Assembly (NCBI RefSeq): GCF_002355515.1
Contig: NZ_AP014809.1
Span: forward strand, 1,368,001 to 1,432,000
Direction: 5' to 3'
Source of the DNA: Methylorubrum populi
GTDB lineage: Bacteria; Pseudomonadota; Alphaproteobacteria; Rhizobiales; Beijerinckiaceae
Length of the DNA stretch: 64,000 nucleotides
Shown: piece after piece, positions 38,453 to 46,663 of the stretch
Layout of the letters: each line of letters starts with the position of its first letter
How positions within the stretch are numbered: the first letter of the stretch is position 1
Position numbers and translations under genes: made by a program
Notes under the pieces: model-generated
The model's database searches: none
What the model saw: the letters and a program-made list of their open reading frames with translations, nothing else
Told to the model about the DNA's origin: nothing

Positions 38453-39340
38453 CTACCGGCCCTTGGCGAGGCTGACGGCGATGACGGCAGCGACCACGGC
38501 GGCGGCGGTCTCCGAGGGCGGCGCCTCGGGCAGGCTCGCGGCGATGGCCGCCGGGATGGTCGCGGCCGAGGAGGCCGACTGGTTCGACAGGACCACCGCG
38601 ACCTGGGCCGCGACCAGGGCGGCCTCGGGCACGGCCCCCGGCGCTTCCGGCACGGTGATCGGCTCGTCGGGCGCTTCCAGAACGTAGCCCGTGCCTCGAA
38701 CGGTGCGCACCATCGCGGTGGCGCCCGAACCCATGAGATGGCCGCGCAGGCGGTAGATGCCGACCTCGATGGCATTCGAGGAGACCTCGTCCTCGAAGCT
38801 GTAGAGTCCTTCCTCCAGAACGCCCTTCGCCACCGTCTTGCCGGCCCGGCGGATCAGCATCTCGAAGATGCAGGTTTCCCGGCGCGGCATGCGCAGCGGC
38901 TTGCCCGCCACCCGCACCTCGCGGTTGCCGGGATCGAAGGTCACGTTGCCGGCCCGCAGGACCTGGTCGAGCGTGGCGACGGGCCGGCGCATGACCGCCC
39001 GGATCCGGGCGATGAGCTCGTCGAGCGGCATCGGCTTGAGGATGTAGTCGTCCGCCCCGGCATTCAGACCCTCGACCCGATGGTCGACCGCGTCCCGCTC
39101 GGCGGTGATGATCAGCATCGGCACTGTGCTGCCGGAGCGCCGCTGCTCCCGGACCCAGTCGAGGCCGTCGCCATCCGGCAGCATGCGGTCCACGAGAATC
39201 GCCTCGTAGGGGGCGAGCGTGGCCGAGAGGCTCGCATCGGAGAGCGTCGTCACGTGGTCGGCGACGAAGCCCTCGTCCCGCAGGATCGCGCCGATGCAAT
39301 CGGCACAGGCCTGATCATCGTCGACGACAAGAATCCGCAT
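38453..39340 (-). CDS. OmpR-type response regulator with a long Ala-rich C-terminal tail
   Basis: 295 residues. The receiver domain (residues 1-118) has the acidic cluster D7-D9, the phosphoacceptor D51 in ILVDRMLPDGDGLDW, a TAERD motif and the lysine in ILKPMPLDEL. The winged-helix DNA-binding domain follows (PLRMPRRETCIFEMLI, EVGIYRLRGHLM, RTVRGTGYVLEAP, about residues 128-228). A further ~65 residues of Ala/Val-rich sequence (VAAQVAVVLSNQSA, AAAVVAAVIAVSLAKGR) are not part of the family. No histidine kinase gene adjoins. It reads away from the DUF1521 gene's upstream side on the same strand, separated by 300 bp. Confidence 0.85.
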   Translation of the reverse strand: MRILVVDDDQACADCIGAILRDEGFVADHVTTLSDASLSATLAPYEAILVDRMLPDGDGLDWVREQRRSGSTVPMLIITAERDAVDHRVEGLNAGADDYILKPMPLDELIARIRAVMRRPVATLDQVLRAGNVTFDPGNREVRVAGKPLRMPRRETCIFEMLIRRAGKTVAKGVLEEGLYSFEDEVSSNAIEVGIYRLRGHLMGSGATAMVRTVRGTGYVLEAPDEPITVPEAPGAVPEAALVAAQVAVVLSNQSASSAATIPAAIAASLPEAPPSETAAAVVAAVIAVSLAKGR

Positions 39341-39587
39341 CCCGAATGCCCCTCTCGACGCAGACGCACGCCGTTCAACGATGTTCGCAAGATCCCACGA
39401 GACCTTCGCCTAGAACCGAAGGAATAATCGAGTTTTTATAACGTGCAAAGCCGCAAAACCCGATCGATGCAGAAGCATAGACACGGCAAATATCTAAGCC
39501 TCTGCGATAAAAGGGGTTATTATATTTGATTTGCTGGCGAAGTTATTATTGCGGCCGTCCGGGCCGATTCGCATTCGGCGCGGTGAA

Positions 39588-39614
39588 CCCGCCCGAGGCC
39601 GGGCCTCGGGCGGG
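39588..39614 (-). terminator. Stem-loop behind the DUF1521 gene
   Basis: CCCGCCCGAGG (39588-39598) pairs with CCTCGGGCGGG (39604-39614) around a 5-nt loop, 25 bp past the stop codon of the DUF1521 gene. No T tract. The AT-rich 39341-39560 on its other side probably holds the response-regulator promoter. Confidence 0.55.
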
Positions 39615-39639
39615 CTGAGTTGCGGAGCGCTGGCCAGGA

Positions 39640-40722
39640 TCAGGCCGCGGCGGCCTCCGCTGCGTCGATGATCGACTGATCGACGGCCTTGCCGTCCTTC
39701 GTCTGCCACGCGCCGCCGTTCTCGTAGATCGTGGTCGAGCCGTCATGCTCCAGATCGTCGAGGGTGGCACCGGCGTCGGACTGCTTCACCTCGAGGTTGT
39801 TCTCGCCGTCATGCGCGTCGCCGAGACCCGTCACCTGCATGGCCTTGTCACCGTTGGTAATCGTCAGCGAGGATGAGAAGGTGGTGCCGTTCTCGCCACC
39901 CGGGACGGTGCCCACCGTGATCTTGGTGCCATCGTCGAGCTTGAAGGTCATGTCCTTCTTGAAGTCGAAATCGTTCTTGCCGTCGTTGTCCGTGTCGACA
40001 TGGGGGTCGCCCCAGACCTTGGTGGTCTTGCCGGTCTCGTTGTTGGTCACCGTCCAGGTTGCGTCCTTCTCATTGGCCTGGATGGTGTACTTGTCGCCGA
40101 GCTGGATCGTCGCCTCGCCGTCCTTGAGCTCGTGGCTCCAGACACCCGTGTTCGCGCTCTCACCCGTGCTCTCATCCGCGCTCGCGGCCGGACCGGAGGC
40201 GGCGCTCGGCGTGGCCGATCCCGCATCCGCTTCCTCGGACGGAGCCTCCGACGGCGCCTCGGCCTGAAGCTTCGACATCAGCGTGGCGATGCCGTCGAGC
40301 AGGGTGTTCTTGGCGTTCTTGGAAAGATCCGAGTCGGCCACTCGGTCGGCAATCTCCTGGAAGCCGCTCATGAGCTCGGCCGGGCTCGCCGCCTCGTCCT
40401 CCGCACCGGCCTCGGCGGTCTGCGCCGTGCCCGCGGCCCGGGATTCGCCCGCGCCGGACGTCTCGGCGGAGGCGTCGGACGCGCCGGCCTGGGAGGCCGC
40501 CGCGAAGCCCTCCGCGAAGCCATCGATCAGGGCGCGCTTCTGCTCCGGATTCTTGGTCTCCTTCACGTCGGCGAGGAAGGCCGCGCCGCCGGAGCGGGGC
40601 GATTCCTCCTGGCCGAGCAGGGCGTTGAGGAAGTTCTGGGCGGCCACGGCGCCGTTGTCCGAGAGGCCGCTGCCCGCGAGGGCGCCGTTCGCGCCCGACA
40701 CGTTCGAGATTCCGAAAGACAT
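39640..40722 (-). CDS. DUF1521 protein with a calcium-induced self-cleavage motif (NopE1-like)
   Basis: 360 residues. The first ~190 are Ala/Ser/Glu-rich and probably disordered, apart from a helical part around 114-152. Residues ~193-345 form the DUF1521 domain: VWSHELKDGEATIQLGDKY, then VWGDPHVDTDNDGKNDFDF. The GDPHVD at 238-243 is the site where Bradyrhizobium NopE1 and Vibrio homologues cleave themselves between Asp and Pro on adding calcium, and the following DTDNDGKND is a likely Ca-binding loop. NopE1 is a type III effector; no type III genes are in this window. No Sec signal. Probably secreted by another route. Confidence 0.85.
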   Translation of the reverse strand: MSFGISNVSGANGALAGSGLSDNGAVAAQNFLNALLGQEESPRSGGAAFLADVKETKNPEQKRALIDGFAEGFAAASQAGASDASAETSGAGESRAAGTAQTAEAGAEDEAASPAELMSGFQEIADRVADSDLSKNAKNTLLDGIATLMSKLQAEAPSEAPSEEADAGSATPSAASGPAASADESTGESANTGVWSHELKDGEATIQLGDKYTIQANEKDATWTVTNNETGKTTKVWGDPHVDTDNDGKNDFDFKKDMTFKLDDGTKITVGTVPGGENGTTFSSSLTITNGDKAMQVTGLGDAHDGENNLEVKQSDAGATLDDLEHDGSTTIYENGGAWQTKDGKAVDQSIIDAAEAAAA

Positions 40723-41279
40723 GATTCAGCTCCGAAGAGGTTCGGTCGGGAGCCGGTCGAGGCCCGCATGCACGCGCCGCACTGACGACCGACGGTGAGG
40801 CCTTCGGGTGCCGGAGCCAACCGGGGCCGAAGCTCCGGGCAACCGGCGCCCCTGCCGGCGCGCTCCGATGGGTAGGCATGCCAGCTTTCGACAACCTGAC
40901 GGACCGGGCTGCCTCGAGCGAAACAAGTCAAAAATCGATCTCTGCTTGCCGTCGAGCGCTCACACGACACTGCATACCAGCTCCGACAGTTGTTTCATCG
41001 CGATCAAGGCATATTGATCGTTCTGCTGCGCTGATACGGAGAGATGGAAAGAAGGCAGACCTTCGCGGATCGCTCGCCACGCGACGAGGCCCGTCCTTTT
41101 TTCGGCCTCAAGGACCCGCTCGTCAGGTCGACGTCAGCTCGCCCGGCTACCACCGAGGCGCAGCGTTCGACGGAGCCGGGCCACCGATATCCCGCCCTTC
41201 TCGTCGTCCGGCCGCAATGGTCCGACGTGGCTCGCGCCCTTCGAAACGGGTCCGGCCGCGCCACGCACGGGGGTGGAGG
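40723..41279. other. Intergenic region between the divergent DUF1521 and Cys-rich genes
   Basis: Divergent promoter region. Frames that cross it (for example 41044-41586) lack coding character. An AT-richer tract lies at 40920-41050. No operator recognised. Confidence 0.4.
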
Positions 41280-43145
41280 ATGCCGCAGATCGTCGACAGG
41301 CCCCTGGCGGCCCGGAACCGGGACCAAGCGCGGTCCGAGGCGCGGCCGGGCGGGGACGACTCGTCCTGGACCCCCGCCCTCGATCGCGCCGTGCCATCGC
41401 CCGGTCCGGACACCGGACGCACCCCCATGGCGGTGCCGGCCTCGGCTTCAGGGCAGAGCGCGCAGCCCGGCGCAACGCCGGCCTCCGATCCGGCCAACGA
41501 CAACGTGGTCAGCCACACGGTCCGGGAAGGCGAGTCGCTCTGGAGCATCTCCCGAGATTACGGCCGCCCCTTCCCCGAGGTGGTGAAGGCCAATCCGCAA
41601 TTCCGTGATCCCGACCTGATCTATCCCGGCGACCGGGTGAACGTTCCGATGGGCGCGCCGCCCGCAACTCCCCCTGCGCCGCTCCCTACGCCGCCCTCGG
41701 GCGGACCGGGGACCACGGCCGGGGCGCCTCCCGCGACACCGCCCGGCAACACACTGCCGGGCGCGCCGCTCCAGCCCGGTCCCGCGCCTTCGGTGCCGCA
41801 GCCGTCCGGCGCATCCTCGCCGCCCTGCGGCGTCGATGCCAGCATCGGCACGGTCTGCGCGGCCAACACCAACGTGCCCTGCGGCGTCGATCTCGGGGCC
41901 GGCACGGCCTGCGGCGGCAATGCGGCGGCTCCCTGCGGCGGAAATCTCACGGCCGGGCGGGCCTGCGGCGGCAACGCCTCGGGCCCCTGCGCCGCCAAGC
42001 TCACCGGCGGCAGCGCCTGCGGCGGGAAGGCCAGCGCCTGCGCGGCCGATGCCGGCTTCGGCACGATCTGCGCCGCCGATATCGGCGCCTGCGGCGGCAA
42101 TGCGAGCGCGGGGACGGCCTGCGCCGCCAAGGAGACCGCCTGCGGCGCCAATGCCGGCACCGGCAATGCCTGCGCCACGAATTTCGGTGCCTGCGGCGCG
42201 AAAACGACGACCGGCAAGGCCTGCGGCGTCGATGGCAGCGTCTGCGGCTCCCGCTACAGCGCCCCGACGCTGTGCGGCGTCGACGGCAATCTCGCCTGCG
42301 GCCAGAAGGGCAGCGCCGGAGCGACCGGGGCCGGAATCGACGTCTGCGGATCGGACAATGCGATCGAGCTGTGCGGCAGCGATGTCGGCGCCTGCGGCGG
42401 CAATCTCGGCGCGGAGGCCTGCGGCGCCGATGGCAACGTCTGCGGCACCGACGCGACGGTCGAGGCTTGCGGGGCGGATGCCAATGCCTGCGCGGCCGAC
42501 GCGACGGTGGAGGCCTGCGGCGCCGATGCGGGCGCCGAGGCCTGCGGGGCCGATGGCGGGGTCTGCGGCGCGGACGGCACCATCGAGGCCTGCGGGGCCG
42601 ACGCAGATGTCTGCGGAGCGAATGCGGGCGCCGAAATCTGCGGCGCCGATGGCGGGGCCTGCGGCGCCGATGCGGGCGTGGAGGCCTGCGCCGCGGACGG
42701 CAACGCCTGCGCGGCCGATGCCGCGGTCGAGGCTTGCGGGGCGGATGCCAATGCCTGCGGCGCCGATGCCAGCGTGGAGGCCTGCGGGGCGGACGGTGCG
42801 GCCTGCGGGGCGGACGCCAATGTCGAGGCCTGCGGAGCGGACGGCAATGCCTGCGGCGCCGATGCCCGGGCGGAGGCCTGCGGGGCGGATGCCGATGCCT
42901 GCGCGGCCAATGCCAGCGCCGACGCGTGCGGCGCCGATGCCGATGCCTGCGCGGCGAATGCCAGCGCCGATGCCTGCGGCGCGGATGCCGATGCCTGCGC
43001 GGCCAAGGCGGGGGCTGATGTCTGCGCGGTCGATACCGGACTCTGTGCGGCCAATCTCGGCGGCGTCTGCGGCGTCGATGCGCCGCTCGGCGATCCGGTC
43101 TCGTTCTGCGCCGTCAACGTGATCCCGCTGTTGCCCTCATGCTGA
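41280..43145 (+). CDS. LysM protein with a cysteine-rich repeat domain, candidate radical SAM substrate
   Basis: 621 residues. The N-terminal ~75 are disordered. A LysM domain (VREGESLWSISRDYGRPFPEVV, ending DRVNVPMG) at about residues 79-125 should bind peptidoglycan or chitin-like glycans. A Pro-rich linker follows to about residue 180. The rest is repeats with about 52 cysteines. The first half has an ~18-residue period (CGVDLGAGTACGGNAAAP), the second a strict 16-residue period (EACGADANACGADASV). Nearly every Cys starts C-G/A-x-D/N. No Sec signal found. The start at 41280 has GGTGGAGG directly before ATG, which is too close; 41217 and 41427 are alternatives. It overlaps the next gene by 7 bp. 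Function unknown. Confidence 0.8.
   Translation: MPQIVDRPLAARNRDQARSEARPGGDDSSWTPALDRAVPSPGPDTGRTPMAVPASASGQSAQPGATPASDPANDNVVSHTVREGESLWSISRDYGRPFPEVVKANPQFRDPDLIYPGDRVNVPMGAPPATPPAPLPTPPSGGPGTTAGAPPATPPGNTLPGAPLQPGPAPSVPQPSGASSPPCGVDASIGTVCAANTNVPCGVDLGAGTACGGNAAAPCGGNLTAGRACGGNASGPCAAKLTGGSACGGKASACAADAGFGTICAADIGACGGNASAGTACAAKETACGANAGTGNACATNFGACGAKTTTGKACGVDGSVCGSRYSAPTLCGVDGNLACGQKGSAGATGAGIDVCGSDNAIELCGSDVGACGGNLGAEACGADGNVCGTDATVEACGADANACAADATVEACGADAGAEACGADGGVCGADGTIEACGADADVCGANAGAEICGADGGACGADAGVEACAADGNACAADAAVEACGADANACGADASVEACGADGAACGADANVEACGADGNACGADARAEACGADADACAANASADACGADADACAANASADACGADADACAAKAGADVCAVDTGLCAANLGGVCGVDAPLGDPVSFCAVNVIPLLPSC
41820..43115 (+). repeat. Tandem Cys-rich coding repeats, 48-bp and ~54-bp periods
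   Basis: The DNA encoding the Cys repeats is itself repetitive. From about 42415 to 43060 the unit is 48 bp (16 codons) with at least 12 copies, one unit shortened to 27 bp near 42520. The earlier part (41820-42260) uses looser units near 54 bp. Confidence 0.85.
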
Positions 43146-43648
43146 TGATCGACCTGCGCAACGGGAACGCGCGCCTCTCCCTCGCCGAGATCGTCACCGG
43201 CGGCCGGCGCTACGTCTCGGCCCCGGCCGCCTTCGCCGGCTTCATGGCGGGCCTGCGGCTCGGCCCCGAGCTGCTGACCGAGCCCGGCTGGCAATTGCCG
43301 GCGGGCGCGGCCGGCCGCTTCGCCTTCTTCCGCACGCTGATGCACGGGGTGATCCCCCGCTTCTACGACGCGGCCCATCTCGAGCGTCTCGGCGGGCGCT
43401 TCGCCCTGCGCCTCGACGGCGCGGGGGCGGGCGGGGGCGGCATCGGCGACTACACGGTCATCGCCCTGAACCGGCGGGTGCTCACGCTGTCCGGGCTGCC
43501 CCTCGACGAGGACGGGGCCGAACCCGTGATCGACGCCGCGATCCGCGCCGACACCTTCCTGGCGCTGTGGAACGACCTGCTCGCCGACCTCGCCGCCACG
43601 ACGCTCACCCGGATCGAGGCCGCCCGCGCGGCTCGCCCGGCTGCCTGA
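43139..43648 (+). CDS. Unknown protein of the Cys-repeat/radical SAM cluster
   Basis: 169 residues. It starts inside the last codons of the Cys-rich gene (ATG 43139, stop of the former at 43145), so translation is coupled. No catalytic motif, metal ligand set or membrane helix is evident; the protein has no cysteine. Stretches such as GRFAFFRTLMHGVIPRFYDAAH and GDYTVIALNRRVLTLSGLP suggest a folded alpha/beta protein. Position between the putative substrate and the maturase suggests a partner or chaperone in modification. I do not recognise the family. Confidence 0.75.
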   Translation: MLMIDLRNGNARLSLAEIVTGGRRYVSAPAAFAGFMAGLRLGPELLTEPGWQLPAGAAGRFAFFRTLMHGVIPRFYDAAHLERLGGRFALRLDGAGAGGGGIGDYTVIALNRRVLTLSGLPLDEDGAEPVIDAAIRADTFLALWNDLLADLAATTLTRIEAARAARPAA

Positions 43649-43665
43649 ACCGAAGGAGACGACCG

Positions 43666-45345
43666 ATGCTCGACTTCGACGCCCCCGCAACCCCCGTCAC
43701 CGAGGAGGCGAACGAGGCCCTGGAGGCCGCCGCGCGGCGGACGCTGGCGCGGGTGCAGCCCCGCAGGCCTGCGGGCCCGGCCGCCACCCGCTATCGCCTC
43801 TCGCGCTACGACATCCCGGTGCGGCTCGCCGACGACTCGGCCCTCTTGTTCAACGCCCGCACCCGCTCGCTCGTGCTGCTCTCGCCCGCCGAGGCGCGCG
43901 CCTATCGCGGCCTCGCCGAGGCCGGCGCGTTCGGCGCCGACGCGGTGGAGGACCGGCTCCTGCTTCAGGCGCTGATCGGCGGCGGCCACGCCGTCGGGGC
44001 GAGTGTCGACGAATTGGCGCTGGTGCGGCGCAGCTACGAGGCGACCCGGGCCGCCAAGGGAAGCCTGACGCTCACCCTCGCACCGACCATGGCCTGCAAC
44101 TTCGCCTGCGGCTACTGCTTCCAGGGGCTCAACAAGCCCACCAAGAAGATGACGCCGGACGTGCAGAACGCGATCCTCGACTTCGTGAAGTCGAAGCCGG
44201 ATCTGAAGTCGCTCTCGGTCGTCTGGTACGGCGGCGAGCCGCTGATGGGCCGGGACTCGATCTTCCGCCTGTCCGACCGGCTCATCAGCTACTGCGACAA
44301 GAACAAGATCGCCTACAGCGCCGGCATCGTCTCGAATGCGTGGTTCCTCGACGCCGAGATGGCCGCCCAGCTCTACACCCGCCGGGTGAAGTGGGTGCAG
44401 GTGACGATCGACGGTGACCGCGACACCCACGACCGGATGCGGCCGCTCACCTCCGGCGGTCGCACCTTCGACCGCATCCTCGACAACATCGAGCAGGCCC
44501 TCGACGAGACCGCGATCGCGATCCAGGCGCGGGTCAATGTCGGGATCAGCAATGTCGGGCAGGCCGACGCCATGCTCGACGACTTCGCCGCCCGCCGGCT
44601 GGCGCAGCGGGGCAATTTCGGCGTCTACTTCGCGCCCATCGAGGCCTCGACCCCGGAGAGCGGCAGCGCCTTCACCGAGAAGCTGTCGCGGGCCGACTTC
44701 AACCGCAGGGTCCTCGCGCTTGAAGGCAAGGCGCGCCAGCTCGGCTTTGCCGGCATCCAGACGCCGCCGAGCGGCTTCTCGGGGATGTGCGTGGCGGCCT
44801 CGAACAGCGGTTACGTCGTGGCCGGCAACGGCGACGTGCACAAGTGCTGGGAGACCGCCCACGATCCGAGCAAGCGCACCGGCAGCATCTTCGAGCCCGA
44901 AAAGCTGCACGAGAGCGTGAACGCCACGCTGTGGTCGCAATGGACCCCGTTCGACAACCCGACCTGCGCCTCGTGCAAGATCCTGCCGATGTGCGGCGGC
45001 TTCTGCGCCCATCGCTTCATCTACGCCAACCCGGAAGAGGCGGCCCTGCCTTGCCCGAGCTGGAAATGGAACACCGCCGAGTACGTCTTCGCCCGGGCCA
45101 AGGATCTCGGCGTCGTCCGCCCGGACCAATGGCTCGCCAGCGAGGCGACGGTGGAGGCGAAGCAGTCGGGCGAGCGCCAGTCGCTCGCCTCGCTCCAGAC
45201 CTCGCAGGCGCGGGTGCTGGAGAAGGTCTCCGCCCTGCACGGCCGCAGCTTCGACCGCGACCAGCTCTTCGCCGGCGAGGCGGCCCTGGAGGCCGCGCCC
45301 GCACCGGTCCATGCCGAGGCTCGCCCGGAGGCGGTGGCGCCGTGA
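43666..45345 (+). CDS. Radical SAM/SPASM peptide maturase
   Basis: 559 residues. The N-terminal ~120 residues (YDIPVRLADDSALLFNARTR and on) look like the leader-binding front part of SPASM maturases. The radical SAM motif C144-x3-C148-x2-C151 (MACNFACGYCFQG) binds the cluster that cleaves SAM, and VVWYGGEPLM is the GGEP motif. The SPASM domain has C375, C394, C434, C437, C443, C447 and C463, enough for two auxiliary clusters. A strong site GAAGGAGA precedes ATG 43666. It lies 17 bp after the unknown gene. Enzymes of this group make thioether or C-C crosslinks on peptides; the adjacent Cys repeats are the obvious substrate. Reaction not proven. Confidence 0.92.
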   Translation: MLDFDAPATPVTEEANEALEAAARRTLARVQPRRPAGPAATRYRLSRYDIPVRLADDSALLFNARTRSLVLLSPAEARAYRGLAEAGAFGADAVEDRLLLQALIGGGHAVGASVDELALVRRSYEATRAAKGSLTLTLAPTMACNFACGYCFQGLNKPTKKMTPDVQNAILDFVKSKPDLKSLSVVWYGGEPLMGRDSIFRLSDRLISYCDKNKIAYSAGIVSNAWFLDAEMAAQLYTRRVKWVQVTIDGDRDTHDRMRPLTSGGRTFDRILDNIEQALDETAIAIQARVNVGISNVGQADAMLDDFAARRLAQRGNFGVYFAPIEASTPESGSAFTEKLSRADFNRRVLALEGKARQLGFAGIQTPPSGFSGMCVAASNSGYVVAGNGDVHKCWETAHDPSKRTGSIFEPEKLHESVNATLWSQWTPFDNPTCASCKILPMCGGFCAHRFIYANPEEAALPCPSWKWNTAEYVFARAKDLGVVRPDQWLASEATVEAKQSGERQSLASLQTSQARVLEKVSALHGRSFDRDQLFAGEAALEAAPAPVHAEARPEAVAP

Positions 45346-46226
45346 ACGCGGTCTCTCCGGCCCGGACCTTTGCCGCGCAGGCCCGCTTCGACACGGTTGT
45401 CGCCGAGGCCTTCGCCGCGACGCGGACGACGCGCCACGCCCGCGACCGCCTGATCGCGCGCCTCCATCGCGGCGCCTATGACGGGCTGCTGCTGCGGCAG
45501 GCCGAGGGGTTTTCCGCGCTTCCCGAGGCGAGCGAGCGCCGGGCGGCGCTCAACGCCATCGACTTCGCCTTCGAGCCGCTGGTGCTGGGAAGCCTCTCGG
45601 TGGCGCAGGCCGACGCCTACTTCGCCGGCATCGAGGCGGTGCTGCGAGTCGGGCCGGCGGAGGGGCTGTACCGGCCCGGCCCGCTCTGGCTCGACACCGT
45701 GCACCATGCTTGCGTCTTCTCGGTGCTCTACCGGATGGCGGCCTTCCTGAAAGCGCGCCGGGGAATCGGGACCGTCGTCCTGCTCCACCAGGGCCTGCGG
45801 CCCGAGCCGCGGCTCGGCCTCGCCGCCAACGTGCTGGCGAGGATGCACGGGGTCGCGCTCCATCTGCTGCCGCTGCGCGGCCACTGGTTCGCCGAGCTGG
45901 CGCGGCGCGCCACGCCCGACCTCGCCGTCTTCTCTCTCTGCGATATGCCGCGCGAGGCGCTCGGCCCGATACCGGCGCGGCGCCTGCGGGCGCGGCTCGA
46001 TCTCCATGCGGGGCCGGGCCTGCGCCGCGGCGTCGAGACCGTCTCGGGGTCGGAGGTGTTCGCCCGGCGGCTCGGGGCCGCCCATCTCGTCCTCGACTAT
46101 CCCTCCCGCGATCGCATCCGCGTCCGGCCCCATGACGGCGGGCCGGCCCTCTGCCCCGTGGAGGATTGGGTGTTCTGGCCCGCCCTGGTGGCGCGGGGAC
46201 GTCCCGACACCGCCCCAGAGGCTTGA
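45342..46226 (+). CDS. Unknown protein of the Cys-repeat/radical SAM cluster
   Basis: 294 residues, starting with a GTG that overlaps the maturase stop (GTGA), so the two are coupled. The protein is Ala/Arg/Leu-rich and mostly helical. Notable stretches are LWLDTVHHACVFSVLYRMAAFL, VLLHQGLRPEPRLGL, RMHGVALHLLPLRGHWF and a C-terminal PVEDWVFWPALVARG. The histidines in these blocks could be functional. No signal peptide. I recognise no family; a transferase or hydrolase role is possible but not shown. Confidence 0.75.
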   Translation: MNAVSPARTFAAQARFDTVVAEAFAATRTTRHARDRLIARLHRGAYDGLLLRQAEGFSALPEASERRAALNAIDFAFEPLVLGSLSVAQADAYFAGIEAVLRVGPAEGLYRPGPLWLDTVHHACVFSVLYRMAAFLKARRGIGTVVLLHQGLRPEPRLGLAANVLARMHGVALHLLPLRGHWFAELARRATPDLAVFSLCDMPREALGPIPARRLRARLDLHAGPGLRRGVETVSGSEVFARRLGAAHLVLDYPSRDRIRVRPHDGGPALCPVEDWVFWPALVARGRPDTAPEA

Positions 46227-46245
46227 GCCTCGAACAGGAGCCCCC

Positions 46246-46608
46246 ATGCACTCCGAGATCCAAGCCCTGGCCGACGGCTTCGCCCAGGTCTTCAACGCCG
46301 GACGGACCGGAGATCTGGCCGTCCTCTACGCCCCCGAAGCCCGGATCGTGCCGCCGGGCCGACCGGCGGTGGCCGGTTCGGACCAGATCTGCGGCTTCTT
46401 CTCGGACATCCGCGCCCAGGGCTTCCGCGACTACGCGGTCGAGGTCGGCGACGTCTTCGCGCGCGACGGCGTGGTGGTCGCCTCCGGCCGCTGGCGGCTC
46501 ACCGGACCCGGCCCGGACGGCCCGCATCACGCCTACGAAGGCAACTGGCTCAACCTGCTCGACCGCGAGCCGGGCGGCTGGCGCATCCTCGTGCATATGT
46601 GGAACTGA
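46246..46608 (+). CDS. NTF2-like / SnoaL-type small protein
   Basis: 120 residues. The start (MHSEIQALADGFAQVFNAGRTGDLAVLYAPEARIVPPG) and end (NWLNLLDREPGGWRILVHMW) follow the cone-shaped NTF2/SnoaL fold seen in DUF4440-type proteins. These serve as small ligand-binding proteins or isomerases. AGGAG lies 5 bp before ATG 46246, and the gene follows the unknown protein by 19 bp, so it belongs to the Cys-repeat operon. Its role there is not known. Confidence 0.75.
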   Translation: MHSEIQALADGFAQVFNAGRTGDLAVLYAPEARIVPPGRPAVAGSDQICGFFSDIRAQGFRDYAVEVGDVFARDGVVVASGRWRLTGPGPDGPHHAYEGNWLNLLDREPGGWRILVHMWN

Positions 46609-46663
46609 CCACGGAAGGGACGGCGGAACGCACCCGCCCCCCGACCCCTCGCCGGAGACGCGA

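Noticed and set aside
41820..43115. CRISPR array
   Set aside because: The regular 48-bp repetition is in-frame coding for 16-residue Cys repeats with no spacer-like unique sequence.
42254..45312. Long minus-strand frames (478 and 620 codons) opposite the Cys-repeat and radical SAM genes
   Set aside because: Shadow frames. The plus strand has clear domain motifs, overlapping starts and good ribosome sites.
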